From: Trichuris trichiura
Taxonomy: Eukaryota > Nematoda > Enoplea > Trichinellida > Trichuridae
Reading direction: 5' to 3'
Assembly (NCBI GenBank): GCA_037903355.1
Contig: JBAJFE010000004.1
Span: 2,666,001 to 2,730,000 of the forward strand
DNA: 64,000 bases
Shown: positions 22,949-35,800 of the stretch, piece by piece
How the letters are laid out: every line of letters begins with the position of its first letter
How positions within the stretch are numbered: the first letter of the stretch is position 1
Made by a program: the position numbers and the translations under genes
Notes under the pieces: generated by a model
The model's database searches: none
Told to the model about the DNA's origin: nothing
Seen by the model: only the letters and a program-made list of their open reading frames with translations

Positions 22949-25900
22949 AGTTTGTCTCCATTGAATGCCTGGTGATTACTGTATTCATTCATGAAAAAAA
23001 TTAAGTTTTTCGTTAAGTCGAAAAACCTAATGTCCGCAGTAACCTTTAGGTTGCGCGCAGTTGCTCAGATTTAAAAAAATTGATTTTACTTTTGTCTACA
23101 GTACCTACGCGACTTTTAATGGAAAGTAACTAGAATCTGCTTTTGAGTAATCATGTTATTTTAGATTCGAGAACAACAGCTTGTCTATTTGAATATTTCA
23201 TTTAACGTTCTGAATCTGGAGCGTGTACTTGTCGCTTCTAAAAAACGCATCTTTGCTCGCAAAGTTTCGCAGACAGCCTAACATAGCCGGTTTAATTGCT
23301 TCCGTACGGAAAGGGCAAGAAACTTGAGGACGCCATTAAAAGATACTTCATTTTTAATCTATCGTAATTAACTAAACGCAGGTTCTTTTTTTCAAAAAAA
23401 AGCTTACAGTCGTCTTCTGCTTTTGATAGCAAGGACCGTAGTCTCACGTACCACCATTAGCTTAGTTTAAATCGAAATAAATTCGATAAATTTATTTTTA
23501 GGATGGAAGGGCAAAATGGGATGGTCGGCACACTAACAGCTAGCCGCTAGTAGGCTACAGTATCTTTCTATTGCTCAACATGTTGTTCTGTCCTTGCTTA
23601 AGCCTGAGCCGAAATATAGGGCTTAATCTTAGGCTTAGGCAAGGGCAGAATAGAAAGGTGGTCATTTTCCTTAAAGCAACCTGCATTTGGTTAATTACGG
23701 TAGGCCTTTTGTGAGGTACTACGAAAAACCGCGGATCCTTTCCTCTTCATGTACACTAGGCATACTATAACTCCGCAGAATCAGTAAAAAAATGCAGGTT
23801 CGTGCGGCGACATTTTAAGTCGCGTTCTGCACTATGTCGTGTAAAGACATTACTACATGACTGCTAGCATTTGCCGACGAACCTATTCGCAAGTCATCTG
23901 CCAGCAGTTTTTGTAATGCAAAGCAACTGAGGCGTTGGTCATATTTTTTTATGCGTAAACTGAAAATTAAGAAAACGGATGCCGGGTAGTATCTCAACTG
24001 CTTTAAATTTTAATTTAGGCTTAGGCAGGCTACAGAAACTGCTGGCCAGTAACTTGTTAACTTCTTCGCCAGCGAACAACTAAGCTACGAACTGTTAGCA
24101 CTCATATAAGTGCTTGTTAACACTGCCGCTCTCGCTACTTGCTGCCAGTCGTATCCGCAACGACGTAAACACGCTAAATGGGGTAAAGCAGCGTCGAGGG
24201 AAATTATCCGCGCAGACAGAGTTCAGGAATGCGCCCCTAATGACGCGGAAAGCGCTCGACGGAACGACGTCATTCGAACCTGCATTTTTAAACTGATTTG
24301 CAGAGCTACAGTATGCTTAGTGGGGGTGAAGCGGGAAAGGCACAAAGAACGTTTCAAGGAAGCTTGCGATAGCGATTTCAATTTTAGCTTAGATAGCTTT
24401 CCGTGTTCAGCTGTTGATAACACGACCTCTATTTTTTATTCTGTTTGCAGGTTCGTTTTACAGTACTCGATCAACACTGGGTTGATGCTCAAGTGTGCGA
24501 TTGGCTAACATATAGATAGTTACTTTAGTACTTGCGCACTCTTATCGCTACTACTGTGAAATTACATGTTCGTTTCGTTTGCTGCGCTCGCTCACCAAGT
24601 GAAGAAAATCGTTTCCTCCCTTGCGCCATCGTGATTTCACGGGAAGACTATATGAGCTCTGTCGACCGAACGTGGACGATGATACCAACAAATTCAGCTT
24701 CTCTGACGCTCTAGAAAGAACGCGTTGCTTTACTCATCTCGAAGCGGACTATGGTTCATTGATGGGTCTATTATTCAGCAGGGACAAGACGCTTTTATTG
24801 GCTCAAAGAATTGGAAATACGCAGCGGGGATGGGGTCAATTTCACGGGGATGGGGTCAATTTGGTTTTGGTTCGAAGATATGCGGTCTCCTGTTCTGGCT
24901 TGCGTTTTGGACGTCGTCCATTCGGCAACTGGCAATGGTTCGTCTGCTACGCCTCTTAGGAGATAATGGTCAAGCCACTATCTGCTGAAGTGGTTACTTG
25001 AGTTTTCATCAGACAGCTTCGACGTGCTTTCCCTTCGTTTATTCGCTCGTCCACTGGTGAAAAATCGATTCAATTATTTTATTATTTGTCTGGGAAAGGG
25101 GGCGGGGGGCTTCTAAATGAGGCGAACCTTGATGTGCGCCTAATGTTCCCGAAGATGTTCCAGTTGCCTTTTTGCTTTCGACGATAATGTAACAGGCAGT
25201 GTGGAGAAAGACGTGCGCATCAAATCGCTGTACTGTGGGCCCCGAAGAAGGAGGACACGCGGCTGTTGTTGTTCACTGAGAGTGGATCGGTTTGCATCGT
25301 TTTGTCTACTCAGTTTAGTTTGCTCTCGTACAATAAATCGTTGGTCCGTTCTCATGACTGTTACAATAACCTTATCTGAGTCAACTTCTGCTGAGCGACG
25401 TCGTCCAGCATTGAACAATAATGTTCAATCAAATATGAGCAGCTTGACTCAGCCTATAATTCACAATGTTACAGCGACATTCAAGGCCTACTATTTAAAG
25501 TGAATTATTAGGCTAAACTCTCAGCAAAGAATCGGAAAAAACGGGAAAAGCCGTAGAAGATCTTCAGAAACATGAAGCGCTCAGTAGTGGTGTTCTTGCG
25601 CAGTTACCATTTTCGCAAATGCTGTGGCATAGACGTAGAACGAGTTGAAAACAGCCGTAATTAATATTGGCTGGCGCAAAATCTTTCGCAGCAGTTATCG
25701 CAAAAATTTATAATCATATTGTTGACTGACCCGCCAGTCTGAATCGTCCTTTGTTTTTTAGTTTATGACAAGTTTTTCGCGTGTTGAATGGTTCGAAAAT
25801 ATTTTCCTTGTAGTGGCACCGTAAGAGCTTTACTCAGCAGTTTACTTCCACACGGGCAGTCAGAATACAATGAACGACAGTACTCGGTACTCGATAGATA

Positions 25901-26694
25901 GGTATATGTCTTACGGTATCCTTTTTCTGATGCTTAAGTAACAAGGGCGGTCGCGCCCGCTACATCCTAATGAAAGATAGTTCTTTCCATTTGCAATCGT
26001 CTCCTCTGCGTTTATTCTGCTGCTATTAAATTTTGATCTTTTGACTATTGTTGATTCGGCTTTAATGAGGCGGCGTAGCTTCGCCTGAAAACTCAGCGTA
26101 AATAAAAGCCATTTAACGGAAAGCTTCATAAAAAAATATTGGAAAAATTAATATAACTAAAATGCCGCGACTGCTTTTGTTATTGATTCGTAGAGTGAGT
26201 ACGCAGACTGGAAAATGGAATAAAAGGCTTCTTAACGGAAGGATCAGAAAGAGAGGAGCTACGAAGACGTAAGAAACAGCATGCTTATTATTAATTAATA
26301 ATTTTAGTTTTTTTCTGAGTATGCAGCCGATTATCTACTTATCCATTCATGCACACGCATTAATATTCAGTCATCGCTTCCACGGAATACTTTTTGAGCA
26401 ACAACAGTAGAGCAGTGGTGAGCGTACGCATATCTTAATTTGCATAAAAAATCCTTAAGGTCTTCGGCAATGGCACAGCTTCAAAAAGTCGAAAGACAAC
26501 GCGACTTTATAGCGTCAGTCGAACCAAAGATTAATTACCTCATTTTTTCAACGCCAAAACAATCGAAAAGAGATAAGGCAAAACAGAAGCGAATTATCTT
26601 GCCTTGATTAGCTTATCTCAACTTTACATATCGCTTCGTTCTTCGTTTCAGTCTATTTTTAACGTTTTATAATTAAATCTATTGTTATCATTTT

Positions 26695-27011
26695 CATATT
26701 TGATCTTCTAATTCACGGATTTGGCCTGTTGGGTGTATCTGTAAGTAAACTGCAAAGTGCCCTACCAACGAACTGCAAAGTAAACTGCAAAGTGCCCTAC
26801 CAACTACTCCCCAACACTGCTGACGACGGAACAAGAGCAGTTCCGAAACGTACGGTATCCGATTTGTTCTGTAATTTCTCTAACAATTTGCTCATCCATT
26901 CGTTGGTAGGGCACTTTGCAGTTTACTTACAGATACACCCAACAGGCCAAATCCGTGAATTAGAAGATCAAATATGAAACAACCCAAGCCTGTTAAAAGA
27001 CATCCTGTCTT
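26695..27011 (+). mobile_element. hairpin insertion with 78-bp arms and hammerhead-like core
   Basis: Arms 26695-26772 and 26899-26976 are near-perfect inverted repeats of 78 bp. Between them lie CTGACGA (26820-26826), a GGAAC/GTTCC stem and GAAA (26845-26848). A 35-bp asymmetric tail (26977-27011) follows the right arm. The 15-bp sequence tattgttatcatttt lies at 26680-26694 and 27012-27026, flanking the whole unit. The arm sequence is unrelated to that at 7.9 kb, yet the plan (arms, core, one-sided tail, flanking duplication) is the same. A second partial copy of the arm end (aactgcaaagtaaactg) sits inside the loop. Confidence 0.72.
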
Positions 27012-27478
27012 TATTGTTATCATTTTAAAAAATGTTTTCTCAGTTACTCATTATCGTTTTATTTCGATTTTGCGAGCAAAAACTAAATATCTTTTGGAGA
27101 GGACAGTTGACGGAATGCAAATAAAGCGGAGGAGAAAATACGGGTGCGCATGGTTGAAGAAACCGAGTCGAAAAAGCGAAATGCGAGCGCAAACGAAATA
27201 CAGTTGCTACTATTAGCATTTCATTCCAAGTAGGCAGAGGAAGCTTTAGGCTTACGAAAGGACGGATTCCAGTCAACCGTTGTCGTTCTGCTAATAGCGA
27301 GAAGAAAGATGGAATTTTTATTTAAAACTCTACTTCGTATTCAATTAGCAAATGCGCAGTATTTTGATCGGATGGTGGGCCAGTTTAAATAAAACAATTG
27401 CAATTGCAGCTGCCCGTCCTGAACAGAGAAAGATATAAAATGGCTGTACGCGGGAAAATGGCACAAAGTAGAGCTCAA

Positions 27479-28777
27479 ATGAACACTGCGTTGGTCTTCC
27501 TAGCCGTAGCGTCCCTTGCATGTCTAGTAGGCGACCAAGCTATGCCAAAAACAGTTCATATAGACATTTGTGTACGCCCATTGTAGAACGCACAAAAGTG
27601 CGGGAAACCAGAGGATGATCGTTTAATGACTGCCTTTCAAACGACCGATGAAAAAGATCGTTTTCCCGTAACTGTAGCACCATGGATTGTTGCCGTATAT
27701 GTTTCGGAAATTCGTTTTGGAGCCCCGCAAGTTCGCCTCTGTTCGGGTTACGTGGTAAATGGTCGTAAGGACGGTATCCTGGTCGCGGATGATTGTGTGC
27801 ACAGGTAAAATAGTCTCAGTCGATTGAGTCAACAGACGAGAAGAGAACATTACAGCGAGAAAAATGTTAAAATAGCGGTCGAATTTCCCAATCACGTGAA
27901 CAATACAAATCTTCGAATTAACGTTAAACAAGTTGTCAAGTTGGGTAATGTTAAGCAGGATGTCATTGGAAATATACTTGTTCTGAAGCTCGACCAACCG
28001 ATCCCAACGGAAATTGCAAAGCAGTCCATTTGTGTTCCAGAGATAGGCACAAAATTTCTCCCCGGCGAATGCTTGCTGTCGCGATGGGTGATAGAAAAAG
28101 GTAAACAGTTTTTTTTTCTTGAAACTGTCTCGTTGCAACAATTTAAGTTAAGGCAAGCCTGAAGCTGTCTACGGAAAGGACGCTAATGACATCAGCGAAA
28201 TGTACTGCGTTAAATTTGACAAAAGATATTCGCCGAAAACTGGAATATGCCTTAAGAGCACAAAGGAAGAGCTGAAAAATTCGCTGGTAAGTCAATGCAG
28301 CGCCATTTTATGTTCAGGACCATAACGTCGAACTTGATCATCATTTTTAAAAATATTGACCGTACTCCATCCGTCACGTCAAAACGCTGCTAGCCGATAA
28401 CGTCTTTAAAAAATTTGCAGAGAGACAAAATACTACAGTAAATAGACTGAAAACTTCTCATTATGTCAAAAATGCTCGAGTGAGTAAAAGAAGCTTTCAG
28501 TATTAAAAAAAAAGAGAAAGTTGGTAGTTTGCGCAGTTGGTAAATGCAAGTTCAATGGAGAACTGTTATAAACAAATTATCGCCAGTATCTATGATGCTC
28601 ATAAGAGATTTCTATGTCTAGAACTCAGGCGAAGCGGTGGTCTGTCACCATGAAAATATTTGGTACCTTTACGGAATCGGATTGGAACAAAGATATTCTA
28701 CGCACAAACTGTTCGCAAAGGTCGATAGGGTACGTACGGAGTACGAGAAAGCTGCGCGCCCCCGTTTCAGAGGTTGA
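27479..28777 (+). CDS. S1-family serine protease homologue, catalytic residues lost
   Basis: Probable exons: 27479 to about 27557 (signal peptide, MNTALVFLAVASLACLVG), about 27600-27806, 27825-28101, about 28152-28289, and 28614-28777. Chymotrypsin-fold landmarks are recognisable: PWIVAVYV, a Cys-containing strand (RLCSGYVV), ILVADDCV where the family has VLTAAHCV, GNILVLKL where it has DIALLKL, NSGEAVVC where it has GDSGGPLVC, and the final WYLYGIG strand. Thus His is replaced by Asp and the triad Asp by Asn; only Ser is retained. Secreted non-catalytic homologues are common in invertebrates. The junction near 27806 leaves room only for an intron of about 24 nt or shorter, so a frameshift is possible and the locus may be a pseudogene. 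An upstream ATG at 27440 is an alternative start. Confidence 0.62.
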
Positions 28778-30644
28778 GCCAGTTAAGCGCCTAGGCAAAA
28801 AGATGAATTGTTCAACGACGGGTATATCTTAGCCTGTTTTGCAAAACGGAAACGAATAAACAGTCTTTTTACGATCATTTGAACTTTCGCAACTTTTGTT
28901 GACAAGAGCGCGGCTGCAATCACAGACCTTATCCTATACCGAATCGTCAGCGATAATGAGACACTATGTAGAACGATATATGGAACGATGTTTGCAGAGT
29001 CTTCCTTGTGCAAACAAGGAAAAAAGCAAAACTTCGTTTGATTGACGCTTGAACAAAATAGCGACTCGTCTCAAAAATGGCTTGCACATTGGCTGAAAGT
29101 GTCTGCTAAAAAACGGACATAAGCAAGCTGGAGAGGCTAAAGTCTACTGACTTAACTGTAGTCGTGGATAAAGTGGCAAAAGCTTCGATAATTGTGGATT
29201 ATCGCTTACACAGTAAAAGTAATCAGCAACCAAGAATATTCTGCCAAGGTTGCTTAGAAAAATAAAGGAGCTATTCTTCCTATGGGATAATGTAACAGCG
29301 GTAGGAAGGCGCACAGACAAATCAGACGCAGACAAGCGCATTAATCATTTTGGATACTTGCCATACACGGATAAACATTTAAGATATGCTGTAAAAAAAG
29401 TATCAACACAAACACGGCTCTTTTGCATGCGTCAAGAAGCTTAAGAAATCAATACGGAGCAAAAGCAATTAGTGATTTAAAAAAGTCAGTTTTGCCAACG
29501 GCCGAAAGTTGCAGAATACAGGTAAAAATAGATTATTCAGCTATTGTTAAGGCATATGAAAAACGTTTGAGGTAAAGGTACGCTATTGTTATTGAACCTG
29601 AGAACAAATTACGTAGAATACTGTGCTTTTTAAATATTCGTATCATACAGTATCAGTTGACGGTGGCAGCAGGTTCAAGCAAGTTTGAGCAACTCGCCAG
29701 CACCTTGTTGACATCTTCTTTCATTGCAAAGTGCGGCCTAAGCTCCACCTACGAATTCGTTGCATCATTTATTTACTCATTCGACGAACAGTGCAAACAA
29801 GCAAAGTAAGTAAACCTGCCTGTTCTCTTCCGTTGCGCAACAACTTGTTTTCTGTCAGCCAAAAAGCGAACGATTAGTTTTCAAAAAAATGTCGGTCTGT
29901 GAATCAAAAAATAGGACCTTTGACTACACAATGCGCTTCCAACTGGGCTAAGCCAAAAGTTTTTCCGCGCTCACGTCTGCTTAAGGGTCAAAGGTTAAAA
30001 AAGAGCCCGTAGCTTAACTGCCTGATTTTCAGATCTTCACAAGCAATTGATGCAAAACGAAAGTTTAAAAAAACAATGCAAAAAGCAACATCGCAAACCA
30101 ACGCCGAGGCGTTTACTGTAATATTTTGAAATAACGCGCAGGTAGCTAGAATAATGTTTTAAAATTGCTTTGTTTTGAAAATTGTTCACGTAAAAAAATT
30201 GCGTTTCCACTGTCAGTCTGCATCTTTTCCAACTTAGTGCCAACTTTCTGAAGCAGTTGCACTTTTCTCAACTTTTGAGCGTACTGCGGATGAATGCGGT
30301 TGAGATCTCGTCGAACAAAACACGGACGCGGTCAGCTTTTTGTGCGCGCAACGCTCAGTCCACGCGGTTCTGCCTGCCCACGCGCTTAGCAAAATGCTCA
30401 TCCGCAGACTTTTGTTGATTTGGTAAAATTAAAAATTTTTCAAATTCAAAATTGGCTTCCAAAAATCGCCCAGTTGTTGCGCAAAGCAAAGGCGAACGTT
30501 TGCAGCCAGGCTAAACGTGGACGATTACGTGTTCTTTGCGAATGGTACTTGCATACAGTTAAAGCAGGCAACTCAGAAATCATATGGTTGCACAGGCAAA
30601 CATTGCTAGTGCTAGCGTGTCCGTTCGTGTGGACGTCGCCAGCG
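28778..30644. other. intergenic
   Basis: No recognisable gene. It presumably contains the promoter of the BACURD gene towards its right end. The open frame continuing upstream of that gene's ATG (from 30420) is not conserved-looking and is treated as leader sequence. Confidence 0.45.
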
Positions 30645-32397
30645 ATGGAGGACGTCCGTGTTGAGGAACCGCCAACTGCAGCTTTGCAGGAAATGGCATT
30701 GCAACGACTGGACACCGGGTTGGACGTTGTGCGAGTGTCCAACGAGTCGAAGCCGCTAACAATCGCGGGAGCGCCTTCGCAGTACGTCAAGTTGAACGTC
30801 GGCGGATATCTGTACTACACAACGGTTGGCACGTTGACAAAGCAAGATTCAATGCTGCGCGCCATGTTTTCCGGGCGAATGGAAGTGCTGACGGATCCGG
30901 ATGGATGGGTGCTAATCGACCGCTGCGGTAAGCACTTTGACGTCATCCTGAGGTTCCTTCGCGATGGTCACGTTGCTTTGCCCAACTGCGCCACGTTCGT
31001 TCAGCACATAATGGCCGAAGCGAAGTACTACTGCATGCAGGTAGTCTGTTGCGCGCAGAAGTCGTTGAAAGCCTTAAAACGCTTTCAAGGACCTCGTTCA
31101 TCTATGCCAAAATTGGCTCGAAAACTGCGAAGCAATCGAGGAAGAGGTCAGAGTTTGCCGCGTTCCAATCATATGCGAACCAAGCGAAGAGAAGCTTCTT
31201 CTTTTCTCGACAAGTCGAGTATTTGCATTTTATTCATTTTTCTCCTTTTCGCATTTCATTCGTATTTTCACTTACGCTTTTGTAGCCGGCAATCAAGTTG
31301 CTTCTCAATCGTCACAACAACAAGTACTCGTACACGACGCCGTCCGATGATAATTTGCTGAAAAATTTGGAACTGTTCGACAAGTTGGTGGTACGATTCA
31401 ATGAACGCGTACTCTTTATCAAAGGTGCGTACTCCATTATCATTAATGCTTTTTGCTATCTTAAGAGTATCTTTCTTATTTAAGACATCAGCGCCGCGAA
31501 TGAAGTATGCTCGTGGACGTTCTTTGGCAAAGGACAGAAAGTGGCCGAAGTATGCTGCACGTCAATAGTCTACCAGCCGGACCGTAAGCAGACAAAGGTA
31601 GGAAAAAGGAAAAGGACATTCGATCGATTGATAGATCGATAGGCGGCCAGCCATTGCACCTTTTGAATTGCACTTCCGTGTTGGAGCTCCCAATTAAGCA
31701 ATGCCCTATGAGAAGTGTAAGCAAAATTAGCAATGGTCACCTTGGCCTGACTCGCAATGCGTATGTTTACTAACGTAGACGACCTGTCAGCTGCAGCTCG
31801 TTCTCCGTATATGCAGCGCAGCTGTGCGTGTTTTCACCAATGCACGCTAAGAAGGAACCCTCGTCTCAATGTTTCCAGTTTGCAAACTCTCCATTATCCC
31901 TTCGGGCGGCTGTTGTTTGATCGATAATTTCTGCTTTGCATGTTTACTAGAACTTATCCCCTGCGCATATAACTGCGTATGTTATTCCTCAAAAGCGTAT
32001 GCGACCTAACGCCAAGATGACCCTGACTTCTAGCCGCAAACACAACTGGTTACTCTCATAACGGCGCCGATGTATAATGGGCAAACAGGGCAGGTCAATG
32101 TGCACCTACAATCAATCTTTCAACCTTGTCGTAGTCGTCTCATTGAAACGAGTCACACTACGAGCTATCAAATTGCTCTGACCCAGTTGATCGGAATTGC
32201 AGGTTGAATTTCCCGAGGCGCGTATCTACGAGGAGGCAATGAATGTGCTACTGTATGAAAGGATGGCTTCGCCCACTGGTTGCAACGACGCAAGCTTGCA
32301 GACACCGATGTGCCAGCATTGCGAGACGCAATGTTCCACCGAACGTATGAAGTCGAGACAGGCTCGATGGAAACGAGTTTCCTACGATATTGAATAG
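30645..32397 (+). CDS. BTB/T1-domain Cullin-3 adaptor, BACURD (KCTD10/13/TNFAIP1) type
   Basis: Five exons (30645-31040, 31090-31218, 31286-31424, 31485-31597, 32203-32397) join in frame to 323 residues, close to the 313-329 of vertebrate BACURDs. The BTB/T1 domain (about residues 47-145) contains [35 protein letters not shown] and [20 protein letters not shown]. Downstream blocks match the family: [75 protein letters not shown] and [18 protein letters not shown]. Known members pair with CUL3 to ubiquitinate substrates such as RhoA. The ATG at 30645 is chosen because family-like sequence begins shortly after it. The gene ends 415 bp from the end of the convergent KSR gene. Confidence 0.93.
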
Positions 32398-32811
32398 AGT
32401 TGGCTGTTCTACACGCACGCATACGTACATGTTGTAGGCGCCCCCTTTCGTGGCAGTCTAACTTTGTTCCTTTCTTTGTTCTGTTTTCGGTGCATTATGT
32501 GCAATTTTTGCTTGCTTCCTATTAGCACAGTCGATTCAAACGAAGCTGTAAATGCTGCACTGTCTCTATCTAGTCACAGTTTGGTCTCGGTTAGCGCGAG
32601 CAAAGGCGCGCCAATACAAGGTAGACAAAAGTTTAAGGAGACGAGCAAAAGACTGGGTGGACTTTTGTGCAAGCAGACACTGGCAATCACAACCAAAGCG
32701 GGCGAATATTGTCCGCATATTGACGAACACTTTGCGCGGTTTCGCTCGTTCGGTCGCCTCTGGCCATCCATCCATCCATCCATTTGCGGAACCATGGTGT
32801 GAGCATGCCGG
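32398..32811. other. convergent 3' intergenic spacer
   Basis: Space between the stops of BACURD (+) and KSR (-). It contains a short CCAT repeat (about 32763-32783). No AATAAA was found that clearly belongs to either gene. Confidence 0.5.
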
Positions 32812-35800
32812 TTAGAACAACGATTCGGCGCTGCGCGACACGTGTGACGACGGATAGCTTGGACTGCGTTCCAGACGCTTGCGAGGCAACTTTTCAAACA
32901 CCTTAAGCAAGGTGTTGAAACTTGGCCGATCGCCGAGACGAAACGCCCAACAGGACATGCATATCTCCTAAAAAAAAGAGCGTCGCTTAGTGCTGTCACA
33001 ATTCGTCAAGGTGGAAAGCGAAAAAAAATCGCGACGTTTCGTAAGCGATATTTTAGGAACTGTCAAATTTTTTCCAAAGGGCGTAACTGAACAACGCCCT
33101 AAACGTCTGCCGGGCAAATATATATATGCGAGCGCGTTCTCTTGAAGAAGCGTACGTGCAAAGTTGCACAGGGCGGTAGCGAGAAAAGGGCCGCCAAAAT
33201 TTGCAAAACGAAATGCGACCCATAAAGTCGTCTGAACGATGTTGCTCACCCGCAGCGTAAACCATTGGTGACTAATCGAAAATGTATGTCACCAGAACTA
33301 CGCGTCATCGTCTCTTTTTTCCAAAAATAGTGAGTGTAGCTAAAAAAGAGTCTGAGTCTTGCCACTGTTCGGCTTAAGAAGCAAACTGGAAAAAAAACAG
33401 CCGCACTTTCTCTTTGCAAAGCAGACAGCTGCATTTGTCAATGCGGCTTGGTTGGAGAAAGGAAAAGTCATCCTCGGCGTTTCGATAACCGAAAGTTACG
33501 CTCAAGGGCTAAGGCTGACAACTTGAAGTTTTAAAAAAATTTTCAAATCGTCCCTTAAGCGATATGCAAATTTTTTCGGAACTTCAGTTCGACCGTTAAA
33601 GCTGAAAATTTGAATTTGAAAAAATTTGCATGTCGTCGCGTTGACGATACGCAGCAAATTTTTACGGAACTTCAGTTCGACCGTTAAAGCCCGTTAAAGC
33701 TGGGAATTTGAATTTGAAAAAATTTGCATGTCGTCGCGTTGACGATACGCAAATTTCTTCGGAACTTCAGGTCGGCCGTTAAGGGTGGAAATACGAACTT
33801 GAAAAAATTTGCATGCCGTCGCGTCGAAGATATGCAAATTTTTTCGAAACTTTAGCTCAGCTTAAGGCTGGGATTTTGAACCATATCGTCTCGCCGGCGA
33901 AGAAACTTCAGCTCGGTCGTTAATGGCAATTTGAACTTGAAAAAATTTGCATATCGTCTCGCCGGCGATCGGCAAATTTTCTCGCTTCAAATTTTTACGG
34001 AACTTCAGTTCGACCGTTAAGGCTGGCAATTTAAATCTGAAAAAATTTGCATGCCGTCGCGTTGACGATACGCAAATTTTTTCAAAACTTCAGCTCAACC
34101 GTTAAGGTTGGGAATTTGAACTTGAGAAAATTTGCATGCCGTCGCGTCGAAGATATGCAAATTTTTTCCAAACTAGCTCAGCCGTTAAGGCTGGGATTTT
34201 GAACTTGAAAAAATTTGCATATCGTCTCGCCGGCGATCAGCAAATTTTTACGGAACTTCAGTTCGATTGTTAAGGCTGGCAATTTAAATCTGAAGAAATT
34301 TGCATGTCGTCGCATCGATGATACGCAAATTTTTTCGAAACCTCAGCTCGGCCGTTAAGGCTGGGAATTTGAACTCGAAAAAGTTTGCATATCGTCCTGC
34401 CGGCGATCGGCAAATTTTCTCGAAACTTCAGCTCGACCGTTAAGGCTGAGAATTTAAACTTGAAAAAATTTGCATGTCGTCGCGTCGACGATATGCAAAT
34501 TTTCTCGGAACTTCAGGTCAAGGCCGTTAAGGCTGGGAATTTGAACTCGAGAAAAATTTGCATAAGGCTCGTTTGCATATCCGCCGGCGACCGTCAGCTT
34601 GAAATTTGCATGTTCGACGATATGCAAATTCAGCTCAGCCGTTAAGGCTGGGAATTTGAACTCGAGAAAATTTGCATATCGTCCCGCCGGCGATCAGCAA
34701 ATTTTTTCGAAACTTCAGCTCGACCGTTAAGGCTTGGAATTTAAACTCGAAAAAATTTGCATACCGTTGCGTCGAAGATACGCAAGTTTTTTCGAAACCT
34801 CAGCTCGGCCGTTACGGATGAGAATTTGACCTTGAAAAAATTTGCATATCGTTGGATCGACGGTACGCAAATTTTTTCTAAACTTGGGTAGAATGTTAAG
34901 GTTGAAAATTTGAACTTTTAAAAAATTTGCATATCTTCGAAGCGCCGCCTCCTAGCGTACATTACAAACGAGCCAAATCGCCAGCTGTTGGCTAATTGCC
35001 AACTGCTTCCAGCCCGTCTGGCCCGAAACGAAAATTCAAACTCCGCCCAAGCTATGGAAGTGTTCGAACGACGGAAGTTTTAAGAAATTGAAAACTGGAA
35101 TTAGTATGTCGATAATAAGTAGTCTACTGGTCCGCTAAGGGACGCGCGAATAAAAAAAAGCAATTCAATCAATACGTTATCTTCCAGTCAAGTTGAGAAG
35201 GTCACATTGCTAAGGACATTTGGGAAAACTGCAACTCGATGATATCGGAATAACTATTTTCCTTCGCCTAAAAACTACGTACACAATGACACTACCAATA
35301 AATTTCAACTACGAAACAGCGTGTTCGATGTTCAGATAAGCGCGCTGAAATGAACTATTTTGCCGCCATCCAACGGAACAGACATTCAGTTCATAATATG
35401 CAATGCAAAACCCTACGAATGCTACTTTGCGTAGGCATCGTTGAAGTAACGCTACGAACATTCAAGCCCAAATAAATTTCCTCTTTTTCATATCAGTTTT
35501 AAAAAGCCAACATATCTTTGCAGACTTTAACAGTAAATGAATAAGGAATGTTTTTGCTCCTTTCAACAGCGACTCAGTCGCGATTGCGTTTTCGAGAGGT
35601 CGATTTTTCAAACCGTTCAACTGTTCTCATCGTTTGTACTACGAAACTTATTTACGCAACGCGATAATACAGCTTTACAGACTTCCTCCTTCCTATACGC
35701 CTCTGATCGAAGGCGGATAGAGCATGGCAAATTGAATTGACAAACAGTGCCTTGGGAGGTAAAACGCCGCTGCAATGTTTACAAGTATTGCTGCGGTCCC

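Larger units (their letters stand above)
22013..27438. other. gene-poor interval, repeat-bearing
   Basis: More than 5 kb without a recognisable gene. It holds TTAGGC-like repeats (22815-22850, 23578-23660, 24010-24030), a 54-bp perfect palindrome (22895-22948), a small 20-bp tandem repeat of ggggatggggtcaattt near 24831-24870, and a hairpin element at 26695-27011. Open frames between 24110 and 25500 on both strands lack motifs and are not annotated. Confidence 0.55.

Noticed and set aside
24110..25503. Several overlapping 80-130-codon frames on both strands
   Set aside because: No motif, no consistent splice chain and no preference for one strand; probably chance in a less AT-rich patch.
30420..30644. 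75-codon N-terminal extension of the BACURD frame
   Set aside because: The sequence is unlike the family, whose similarity begins after the ATG at 30645; better read as 5' leader.
33480..34940. Possible CRISPR array
   Set aside because: The repeats are contiguous, diverged and eukaryotic-intronic, with no unique spacers and no cas genes.
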